Below, one piece after another: positions 1 through 6,119 of a DNA stretch of 7,780 bases (positions are counted from its first letter, which is position 1; the number at the start of each line of letters is the position of its first letter). The notes under the pieces are model-generated. The model made no database searches, was not told the DNA's origin, and saw only the letters and a program-made list of their open reading frames with translations. The position numbers and the translations under genes were made by a program. The DNA is from an uncultured Actinomyces sp. (GTDB lineage: Bacteria > Actinomycetota > Actinomycetes > Actinomycetales > Actinomycetaceae): contig CALEXZ010000101.1 of assembly GCA_937926195.1 (NCBI GenBank), positions 1 to 7,780 on the forward strand, in the 5' to 3' direction.

Positions 1-2328
1 CCCGAGGTCGTTGGCCCGGTCCTTGACCAGCTCGATGTAGTCGTCGCAGAAGGTCCAGAAGAGGGACTCGGTGGCCTCCAGGGCGCGGGCGTGCTCAAAG
101 CGCTCGAAGGCCGCGGTGGCGGTGGCCACCACGTCGGCCAGGGCCGCCAGGACCGCCCGGTCGATCGGCTCGGTGACCACCGAGGCGTCCAGGCAGGGGG
201 CGGGTGCGGCGGCCCGGGTCTCCTCGTCGGCGTCCCAGGGGATGCCCATGGACAGGGCGAACCTGGAGGCGTTGAGGACCTTGATGGCCAGGCGCCGGCC
301 GACCTTGATCTGGGACTCCTCAAAGGCCGCGTCCAGGCCCAGGCGGGCCGAGGCCGCCCAGTAGCGCACCGCGTCCGAGCCGTACCTCTCCAGCAGGTCC
401 ATGGGCGTGACCACATTGCCCTTGGACTTGGACATCTTCTTGTGGTCCGAGTCCAGGATCCACCCCGAGAGCCCGGCGTGGCGCCACGGCAGGGCGCCGA
501 ACTCCAGGTCCGCGCGCACCACCGAGGTGAACAGCCAGGTGCGGATAATGTCCTGGCCCTGGGGGCGCAGGTCCATGGGGTAGACCCGGCCGAAGAGGTC
601 CTCATCGGTCAGCCAGCCCGAGGCCAGCTGGGGAGACAGGGAGGAGGTGGCCCAGGTGTCCATAATGTCGAGTTCGCCGACGAAGCCGCCGGGCTTACCG
701 CGCTGGTCCTGGGTGTAGCCGGCCGGGACGTCGGAGGAGGGGTCCACCGGCAGTTCGGACTCGTCCGGGGTCAGGATCGCGTCGTAGTCGACCTCGCCGT
801 CGGCCCCGACCCTGTACCACAGCGGGAAGGGCACGCCGAAGAAGCGCTGGCGCGACACCAGCCAGTCGCCCTTCAGGCCCCGCACCCAGTTGTCGTAGCG
901 CACCCGCATGAAGTCGGGGTGGAAGTCCAGCTGGCGCCCGCGCTCCAGCAGCTCGGCGCGCAGATCGGCGCCGGAGGCCGGGTTGGTCCACTCCTTGCCG
1001 CCGTTGCGGATGTACCACTGGCGGGAGGTGACGATCTCCAGGGGCTTGTCGCCCTTCTCGAAGAAGTTCGTCTGGCGGACCGTCTTGGTGGGCTCGCCCT
1101 TGAGCTCGCCCGACTCGCGCAGGCGCGCCACCACGGCCTCGCGGGCAGAGAACGTCGTCTTGCCCGAGATCTCGGCGAAGGCAGTGCGGCCGGCCTCCGT
1201 GGTGATCCACTCGGGCGTATCGGCGACGAGGCGCCCGTCCTTGCGCAGGATCGCGCGCAGCGGCAGGCCCAGGTCGCGCCACCAGTCGATGTCCGTGGTG
1301 TCGCCGAAGGTGCAGCACATGGCGATGCCCGCGCCCTTGTCCTTCTCAGCGGCCGGGTGGGCCAGGACGGGCACCTCGACGCCGTAGACGGGGGAGGCCA
1401 CCGTCTTGCCGAAGAGCGGCTTGTAGCGCTCGTCGTCCGGGTGGGCGATCAGCGCCACGCACGCGGCCAGCAGCTCCGGGCGGGTCGTCTCCACGCACAC
1501 GTCGGCGCCGTCCTCCACGGGGGCGCCCGCCCGGGCGGCCTCGGCGGCGGCCGAGGCGTCCGTGAGGTGGAAGGCGATGCGGTGGTAGAAGCCCGGGTAC
1601 TCGCGGGACTCCAACTCCGCCTGGGCGACCGCCGTCTGGAAGGTCACGTCCCACAGGCCCGGCGCCTCCGCCTGGTACGCCTCGCCGCGCGCCAGGTTGC
1701 GCAAGAACGCCGCCTGGGCGACCTTGCGGGCGCGCCGCCCGATCGTCTGGTAGTTCTGCTTCCAGTCCACGCTGAGCCCCAGGTAGCGCCACAGGGCCTC
1801 GAACTGGGCCTCGTCCTCGACGGTGAGGCGCTCGCACAGCTCGACGAAGTTGCGTCGCGAGACCGGCACCTGGTCCGCGGCCTTGATGGACCTGCCCTCG
1901 CCGCCGGTGTGCGGGGGCTCGAAGTCCGGGTCGTAGGGCAGCGTCGGGTCGCAGCGCACCCCGAAGTAGTTCTGCACGCGGCGCTCGGTGGGCAGGCCGT
2001 TGTCGTCCCAGCCCATCGGGTAGAACACGGACTTGCCGCGCATGCGCTGGTAGCGGGCGACGGTGTCCGTGTGCGTGTAGGAGAAGACATGGCCCACGTG
2101 CAGGGAGCCGGAGACCGTCGGCGGAGGCGTGTCGATGGAGTAGACCTCGGCGCGCTCGGCGCTGCGGTCGAAGGCGTAGGTGCCCTCGGACTCCCAGCGC
2201 TCGCCCCAGGTGGTCTCCAGGCCGTCGGCCGACACCTTGGCCGGTACCCGCGGGCTGTGGAGCTCGGAGGGCAGCAGGCGGCCGGAGGATGAGGGGGCAG
2301 CGGCGTGGCTCATGGGAGTCTCAGACAT
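1..2328 (-). CDS. valS: Valine--tRNA ligase, archaeal-like (type 2) form; 3' end cut off by the window edge
   Basis: Class I aminoacyl-tRNA synthetase that charges tRNA(Val) with valine in the cytoplasm. The frame is open from ATG 2328 to base 1, giving 776 residues. The family usually runs to roughly 850-900, so most of the anticodon-binding end lies outside. Visible motifs: PPPTVSGSLHVGH, with the HIGH signature as HVGH at residues 77-80; GWDDNGLPTERRVQ shortly after; the editing-domain motif ETTRPE at 280-285; TSRQWYIR, with its Arg at 436; FFGVPFPLWY; and KMSKSKGN, with KMSKS at 631-635 (bases 424-438). At the edge it reads FCDDYIELVKDRA, typical of the start of the anticodon domain. The PPPTVSGSLHVGH and RQWYIR wording fits the archaeal-like type known from some actinobacteria, rather than the E. 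coli type. In-frame ATGs lie at 2328 and 2313. I chose 2328, but neither has a clear Shine-Dalgarno. It is transcribed divergently from the pupylation genes and has no evident functional link to them. Function is secure; the start is moderately sure. Confidence 0.96.
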   Translation of the reverse strand, partial: MSETPMSHAAAPSSSGRLLPSELHSPRVPAKVSADGLETTWGERWESEGTYAFDRSAERAEVYSIDTPPPTVSGSLHVGHVFSYTHTDTVARYQRMRGKSVFYPMGWDDNGLPTERRVQNYFGVRCDPTLPYDPDFEPPHTGGEGRSIKAADQVPVSRRNFVELCERLTVEDEAQFEALWRYLGLSVDWKQNYQTIGRRARKVAQAAFLRNLARGEAYQAEAPGLWDVTFQTAVAQAELESREYPGFYHRIAFHLTDASAAAEAARAGAPVEDGADVCVETTRPELLAACVALIAHPDDERYKPLFGKTVASPVYGVEVPVLAHPAAEKDKGAGIAMCCTFGDTTDIDWWRDLGLPLRAILRKDGRLVADTPEWITTEAGRTAFAEISGKTTFSAREAVVARLRESGELKGEPTKTVRQTNFFEKGDKPLEIVTSRQWYIRNGGKEWTNPASGADLRAELLERGRQLDFHPDFMRVRYDNWVRGLKGDWLVSRQRFFGVPFPLWYRVGADGEVDYDAILTPDESELPVDPSSDVPAGYTQDQRGKPGGFVGELDIMDTWATSSLSPQLASGWLTDEDLFGRVYPMDLRPQGQDIIRTWLFTSVVRADLEFGALPWRHAGLSGWILDSDHKKMSKSKGNVVTPMDLLERYGSDAVRYWAASARLGLDAAFEESQIKVGRRLAIKVLNASRFALSMGIPWDADEETRAAAPAPCLDASVVTEPIDRAVLAALADVVATATAAFERFEHARALEATESLFWTFCDDYIELVKDRANDLG

Positions 2329-2443
2329 GGAGCCGATTCTGTCACGGCGCGGCCGGGGCCCTCGACGCGCCCCGGTGTGAGGTCGGCAGAGCCTGGTGGG
2401 CGGCGGTGGCGAGAGCCCGCGGTGACCGGAACCCGATTCAGGG

Positions 2444-2471
2444 TTACGAAACGCCCCACGATTGGTACGAT
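2444..2471 (+). promoter_or_regulatory. Candidate promoter for the arc-dop-pup-pafA operon
   Basis: TACGAT at 2466-2471 fits the actinobacterial -10 pattern TANNNT and is preceded by TGG (2463-2465), an extended -10. A weak -35-like TTACGA lies at 2444-2449, with a 16-base spacer. Transcription would start near 2478, giving a leader of about 56 bases before the arc ATG. The -35 match is poor (3 of 6 to TTGACA), so this is a by-eye proposal. Confidence 0.38.
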
Positions 2472-2473
2472 TG
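2458..2473 (+). repeat. Short tandem repeat ACGATTG, 9-bp period
   Basis: ACGATTG occurs at 2458-2464 and again at 2467-2473, separated by GT. It covers the candidate arc -10 and touches the candidate valS -10. A half-helical-turn repeat in a promoter could be an operator, but seven bases twice is short and no regulator is encoded nearby. Confidence 0.4.
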
Positions 2474-2475
2474 TA
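2470..2475 (-). promoter_or_regulatory. Candidate -10 element for valS, overlapping the arc -10
   Basis: On the minus strand bases 2475-2470 read TACAAT, one mismatch from TATAAT. No convincing -35 is seen 16-18 bases upstream. If used, the valS leader would be about 135 bases. It overlaps the proposed arc -10 by two bases, so the two promoters would compete. An alternative is the weaker CAGAAT at 2341-2336, seven bases before the valS ATG, which would give a leaderless message. Confidence 0.27.
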
Positions 2476-2501
2476 CTACGAAGGGTCGAGGAGGACCCGG
2501 A

Positions 2502-2511
2502 CCGGTACCGG
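2502..2511. promoter_or_regulatory. 10-bp perfect palindrome before the arc ribosome-binding site
   Basis: CCGGTACCGG is its own reverse complement. The RNA can instead fold CCCGG (2496-2500) on CCGGG (2508-2512) with a 7-base loop. It ends nine bases before the Shine-Dalgarno. It could be an operator, a leader hairpin, or chance in GC-rich DNA. Confidence 0.35.
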
Positions 2512-2520
2512 GCCGCAGTC

Positions 2521-2527
2521 AAGGAGG
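2521..2527 (+). promoter_or_regulatory. Strong Shine-Dalgarno of arc, which decides its start
   Basis: AAGGAGG is a near-perfect anti-16S match, six bases before ATG 2534. The in-frame ATG at 2528 directly abuts it and is too close. An in-frame ATG at 2462 lies inside the proposed promoter. The site therefore selects 2534. Confidence 0.85.
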
Positions 2528-2533
2528 ATGTGC

Positions 2534-4162
2534 ATGGACGAGCAGCCGGTGGGGCGCAGGGAACCAGCACGGCAGGCGCAGACCGACAGCACCGTCAGCA
2601 CCGCAGGCACGGACGTGAGGGACCGGCTGCGCGAGCTCAGTGAGCAGGCCGGCGTGCTCAACCGCAAGAACGCCTCCCTGGCCAACGCCCTGAGGGCGGC
2701 CCGCCAGGAGCTGGCGGCCCTGCACGAGGACGTCAAGGCACTCCAGGCCCCGCCCCTGGCGCACGCCACCGTCCTGGCCGTCGACGCCACCGAGCGCACC
2801 GCGGACGTCTCCATCGCCGGACGGCGCCACCGGGTGGGTGTGGGCCCCGCCGTCGTGGCCTCTTCCCTGCACCCGGGCGACGACGTCGTCCTCAACGAGC
2901 ACCTCGTCATCACCACCACCTGCCCCTCACCGCGCTTCGGCGAGGTCGTCACCGTCAAGGAGACCTACGACGACGGCACCGTCCTGGTCCTGGCCCGCCA
3001 CGACGAGGAGCAGGTCCTCACCCTCTCGGCGACCCTGACCGACCGCCGCCCGCGGGTCGGCGACGCGCTCGTGGCGGACCTGGCCGTGCGCATGGCGCTG
3101 CGCCCCGTCGTGCGCTCCGAGGTCGAGGAGCTCGTCCTGGAGGAGGTCCCCGACGTCGGCTACGGCGACATCGGGGGACTGGGCGAGCAGATCGAGCTCA
3201 TCCGCGACGCCGTCGAGCTGCCCTTCCTGCACCCCGACCTCTACCGCGAGCACCGGCTCACCCCGCCGCGCGGCGTCCTGCTCTACGGTCCGCCCGGCTG
3301 CGGCAAGACCCTCATCGCCAAGGCGGTGGCCGCCTCCCTCAGCGCCGGGGGGCGCGGTGAGGCCTACTTCCTCAACATCAAGGGCCCCCAGCTGCTGGAC
3401 AAGTACGTGGGGGAGACCGAGCGGCGCATCCGCGTCATCTTCGCCCGTGCCCGGGAGAAGGCCGCCACCGGGGTGCCCGTCGTCATCTTCTTCGACGAGA
3501 TGGACTCCCTGTTCCGCACCCGCGGCTCCGGGCGCTCCTCGGACGTGGAGACCACCGTCGTCCCCCAGATGCTCGCCGAGATCGACGGCGTCGACGAGCT
3601 CGACAACGTCGTCGTCATCGGTGCCACCAACCGCGAGGACATGATCGACCCGGCGATCCTGCGACCGGGTCGCCTGGACGTCAAGATCCGCATTGGACGG
3701 CCGGACCGGCACGGGGCGGCCGAGATCCTGCAGACCTACCTCACGCCCGACCTGCCGATGAGCGAGGAGCTGCTGGCCGCCCACGGCGGCGCCCAGGGCG
3801 CGGTCGACGCCCTCATCGAGCAGGTGGTCGAGGCCCTCTACACCCGCCGCCGCGCCACCGAGATGGTGGAGCTCACCCACGCCGACGGGCAGGTCGAGGT
3901 CCTCCACGTCGCCGACCTCGTCAGCGGCGCCATGCTCGCCAACATCGTCGACCGGGCCAAGAAGGCGGCGGTCAAGGACCTGGTCACCAGCGGCAGGCGC
4001 GGCCTGACGCGGGAGCACCTGCGCTGCGCCGTCATCGACGAGATCATGGAGAACGAGGGCCTGCCCGCCACCGTCCACCCCGACGACTGGGCCCGCGTGA
4101 GCGGGCGGCGCGGCACCCCGGTGGTGTCCATGAGCGTGCTCCAGCGCGACCGGGAGGAGTGA
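2534..4162 (+). CDS. arc: Proteasome-associated-type AAA ATPase (ARC/Mpa), Pup-binding unfoldase without a proteasome-docking tail
   Basis: 542-aa ring-forming ATPase that recognises Pup-tagged proteins and unfolds them in the cytoplasm. Order of parts: charged disordered start (1-26); coiled coil at about 27-70 (DRLRELSEQ to EDVKAL), the Pup-binding helix in this family; two OB-like domains at about 75-190; then one AAA+ module. Walker A is GPPGCGKT (252-259). Pore loop 1 is KYVG (290-293). Walker B is VVIFFDE, with D321 and E322. Sensor-1 region is GATNRED (N366). The arginine-finger stretch is RPGRLD (377-382). It is shorter than M. tuberculosis Mpa (609 aa) and nearer Corynebacterium ARC. 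The last residues, SVLQRDREE, lack the Gln-Tyr-Leu tail that docks Mpa on the 20S core; with no prcBA beside it, this suggests work without a proteasome. It is the first gene of the operon, followed closely by dop. Identification is firm; start 2534 is set by AAGGAGG. Confidence 0.97.
   Translation: MDEQPVGRREPARQAQTDSTVSTAGTDVRDRLRELSEQAGVLNRKNASLANALRAARQELAALHEDVKALQAPPLAHATVLAVDATERTADVSIAGRRHRVGVGPAVVASSLHPGDDVVLNEHLVITTTCPSPRFGEVVTVKETYDDGTVLVLARHDEEQVLTLSATLTDRRPRVGDALVADLAVRMALRPVVRSEVEELVLEEVPDVGYGDIGGLGEQIELIRDAVELPFLHPDLYREHRLTPPRGVLLYGPPGCGKTLIAKAVAASLSAGGRGEAYFLNIKGPQLLDKYVGETERRIRVIFARAREKAATGVPVVIFFDEMDSLFRTRGSGRSSDVETTVVPQMLAEIDGVDELDNVVVIGATNREDMIDPAILRPGRLDVKIRIGRPDRHGAAEILQTYLTPDLPMSEELLAAHGGAQGAVDALIEQVVEALYTRRRATEMVELTHADGQVEVLHVADLVSGAMLANIVDRAKKAAVKDLVTSGRRGLTREHLRCAVIDEIMENEGLPATVHPDDWARVSGRRGTPVVSMSVLQRDREE
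4152..4159 (+). promoter_or_regulatory. Shine-Dalgarno of dop inside the end of arc
   Basis: GGGAGGAG lies in the last codons of arc and ends eight bases before ATG 4168. It overlaps the alternative GTG start at 4159, which therefore has no usable site of its own. This favours ATG 4168. Confidence 0.65.
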
Positions 4163-4167
4163 GGGCG

Positions 4168-5931
4168 ATGGCAGCGCCCACCCGCCCGCCGCGGACCGCC
4201 GGCCGCGAGGTCACGGTCATGGGCATGGAGACCGAGTACGGCATCCTCGGCGCCGAGCCCGAGGACGTCGTGACGGCCTGCCTGGAGGCCGAGACCGAGC
4301 AGGGGCGCTGCCCGGGCGTGCGCTGGGACTACTCGGGGGAGTACCCCCTGCGCGACGCCCGCGGCTTCGAGGTGGACCGGGCGGCGGTCGACCCCTCCAT
4401 GCTCACCGACGTCCCCGGGGGCGCGTCCGTCGAGGGCCCCGTCCCCGGGCGCCTGCGCACCACCGTCGTCGCCCGCCTGACCGCCCAGGAGGAGGCCTGG
4501 CAGCGCGGCACGGCCACCTGCCCGGCCAGCGGTGGGCGCCTGTACGTCGACCACGGGCACCCCGAGTACGCCACCCCCGAGTGCACCGGGGCCGCCCAGG
4601 CCGCCCTGGCCGACCGGGCCGGGGACCTCCTCGTGGCCCGCGGGGCCGAGCTGCTGCGCCGTCGCGGCGTGAGCGCCCGCCTGTTCAAGAACAACGTCGA
4701 CGGCAAGGGCGCCACCTACGGCACCCACGAGAACTACCTCGTGCCCCGTGCGATCGACTTCGACGACCTCACCCAGGCCCTCGTGCCCCTGCTCGTCGTG
4801 CGCCCCCTGCTCGTGGGCTCCGGCCGGGTGGGCACGGGCGCCGTCTCGACGGACACGACCTTCCAGATCAGCCAGAGGGCCGACTACCTGGAGAAGGTCG
4901 TGGGCCTGGGGACCACGGTGGACCGGCCCCTGGTCAACACCCGCGACGAGCCCCACGCCGACCCCGAGCGCTGGCGGCGCCTGCACCTGGTGGCCGGGGA
5001 CGCCAGCTGCTTCGACACGATGACCTGGCTCAAGCTCGGCATGACCTCCCTCGTGCTCCAGGTCCTGGCCGACGGCGTCCCCGAGGCCTGGCGCCGCCTG
5101 CGCCTGGCCGACCCCGTGGCCCAGGCCCGCCAGGTCTCCCGCGACACCCGCCTGCGCGGTGCGCTCGAGCTCGCCGACGGGCGGCGCCTGAGCGCCCTGG
5201 AGATCCTGGAGCACTACCTCGACGCCGTGCGCAGCCACCTGGGGGAGCGTGGACGCCCCGCACCGGCGCCGGCGGGCGACCCCCTGGGCCCGGACCTCGC
5301 CGCCCTGGCCGACGGCGCCGACACCGACGGGGCGGAGACCGGCGCGGTCCTCGCCTTCTGGCAGGCCTCGCTGCGCGAGCTCGAGGCGCTGCGCGCCCAC
5401 GACGGCGACCCGGCGGACCCGCACGCTCCCGCCGGGCACCTGGAGTGGGTCGCCAAGCAGCGTCTCCTGGAGGCCACCGCACGCCGCCACCCCGGGGCGG
5501 GCGACGTCCTGCACGCCGTCGACCTCGCCTGGTCCGAGCTCTCCCCGGCCGGGCGGGGCCTGGCCGAGCGGGTGCCCGCCGGCGCCGCCGCCCGGGGCGG
5601 GCTCGACGACCAGCTGCTGGAGGCCGCCCTGGGTGAGCCGCCCGCCACCACCCGGGCCTGGCTGCGCGGTAGGCTCGTAGGCGCCTTTCCTGGGCAGGTC
5701 GTCGCTGCCGGCTGGCACTCCATGGTGCTGGAGACCGGCGAGAAGGACCAGCGCCGCCTGCCCCTGACCGACCCCCTGTCCTTCACCCGCACCGGCGCGT
5801 CACCGGCCGTTGAGGGCGCCCCCGACGTCGTCGAGGTCCTCAACCGGCTCACGGGCGAGTCCCTCGACCGCCTGGCGCCGCCCCCCGCGGTCGCGACCCG
5901 TACCGCCACCCCGTCAGGAGAGCAGACATGA
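4168..5931 (+). CDS. dop: Pup deamidase / depupylase Dop, with enlarged Dop-loop
   Basis: 587-aa enzyme of the glutamine-synthetase-like carboxylate-amine ligase fold. It converts the C-terminal Gln of Pup to Glu and removes Pup from substrates. Visible motifs: METEYG (20-25) with metal/ATP-site glutamates E21 and E23; RWDY then PLRDARGF (to 67); GGRLYVDHGHPEY with catalytic Asp D128; FKNNVDGKGATYGTHENY (173-190); SQRADYLE (235 on); NTRDEPHAD (257-265); and WLKLG (287-291). The stretch between RDARGF and GGRLYVDH (68-121) is the Dop-loop, absent from PafA, so this copy is Dop. It exceeds the usual ~500 aa through about 17 N-terminal residues, a loop about twice the mycobacterial one, an Ala/Gly/Asp/Pro-rich insertion (about 359-392) and a C-terminal tail of about 30. 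Start ATG 4168 has a good Shine-Dalgarno. GTG 4159 (three codons longer) would overlap the arc stop. Later in-frame ATGs (4219, 4225) sit at the core motif and are possible but less supported. Confidence 0.95.
   Translation: MAAPTRPPRTAGREVTVMGMETEYGILGAEPEDVVTACLEAETEQGRCPGVRWDYSGEYPLRDARGFEVDRAAVDPSMLTDVPGGASVEGPVPGRLRTTVVARLTAQEEAWQRGTATCPASGGRLYVDHGHPEYATPECTGAAQAALADRAGDLLVARGAELLRRRGVSARLFKNNVDGKGATYGTHENYLVPRAIDFDDLTQALVPLLVVRPLLVGSGRVGTGAVSTDTTFQISQRADYLEKVVGLGTTVDRPLVNTRDEPHADPERWRRLHLVAGDASCFDTMTWLKLGMTSLVLQVLADGVPEAWRRLRLADPVAQARQVSRDTRLRGALELADGRRLSALEILEHYLDAVRSHLGERGRPAPAPAGDPLGPDLAALADGADTDGAETGAVLAFWQASLRELEALRAHDGDPADPHAPAGHLEWVAKQRLLEATARRHPGAGDVLHAVDLAWSELSPAGRGLAERVPAGAAARGGLDDQLLEAALGEPPATTRAWLRGRLVGAFPGQVVAAGWHSMVLETGEKDQRRLPLTDPLSFTRTGASPAVEGAPDVVEVLNRLTGESLDRLAPPPAVATRTATPSGEQT
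5916..5920 (+). promoter_or_regulatory. Shine-Dalgarno of pup inside the end of dop
   Basis: AGGAG seven bases before ATG 5928, within the last dop codons. It fixes the pup start at the ATGA overlap with the dop stop. Confidence 0.75.
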
Positions 5932-6119
5932 GTGAGTTCGCCCAGCCGTCCCGCAGCCGTCAGGACGACCCTCCCGCTCCCGACGAGGACCCCACGCCCC
6001 CGCCTGCCGGGCCCGCACGCGGCCAGGGGCTGGACTCGGTCCTGGACATGATCGACGACGTCCTGGCCGTGGACGCGCAGGAGTTCGTGCGGGGCTTCGT
6101 GCAGAAGGGCGGCCAGTGA
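5928..6119 (+). CDS. pup: Prokaryotic ubiquitin-like protein Pup, encoded with C-terminal Gly-Gly-Gln
   Basis: 63-aa protein modifier attached through its C-terminal side chain to lysines of target proteins. The family-defining second half is plain: a helix-forming acidic stretch LDSVLDMIDDVL (35-46), then QEFVRGFVQKGGQ to the end. The last residue is Gln, so Dop must deamidate it to Glu before PafA can use it. The helix is the part that folds onto the Arc coiled coil. The first half is predicted disordered and very proline-rich (nine Pro between 7 and 29), unlike the Gly/Asp-rich start of mycobacterial Pup. There is one lysine, K60. The ATG overlaps the dop stop by ATGA and the TGA overlaps the pafA GTG, so translation of the three is probably coupled. 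Length matches the family (about 60-70). Confidence 0.98.
   Translation: MSEFAQPSRSRQDDPPAPDEDPTPPPAGPARGQGLDSVLDMIDDVLAVDAQEFVRGFVQKGGQ

Larger units (their letters stand above)
2329..2533. promoter_or_regulatory. Divergent valS / arc intergenic region with candidate promoters
   Basis: About 205 bp with no gene. The left part (2341-2430) is plain GC-rich sequence in which I see nothing. Bases 2434-2482 are the least GC-rich stretch of the window, as expected for promoters. It must supply start signals for both divergent genes unless valS is leaderless with its promoter abutting the ATG. The right end holds a palindrome and the arc Shine-Dalgarno. No riboswitch or T-box signature was recognised. 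Confidence 0.6.

Noticed and set aside
91..2292. Long plus-strand open frame of 733 codons opposite valS
   Set aside because: It is the mirror of the valS reading frame in GC-rich DNA. The product is Gly/Arg/Val-rich low complexity with no family motif, while the minus strand gives a clear ValS.
2462..2533. Longer arc start at ATG 2462
   Set aside because: It would place translation in the candidate promoter and ignore the strong AAGGAGG before ATG 2534. The extra 24 residues match no Mpa/ARC feature I know.
4581..5636. Arg/Pro/Gly-rich 351-codon open frame within dop in another plus frame
   Set aside because: Composition is that of a frame-shifted reading of dop. No start signal or motif.
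3838..5718. Minus-strand open frame of 626 codons opposite arc and dop
   Set aside because: It spans the joint of two well-identified genes, has Gly/Ala/Arg/Val-rich composition and no motif. Long antisense frames are normal at this GC content.
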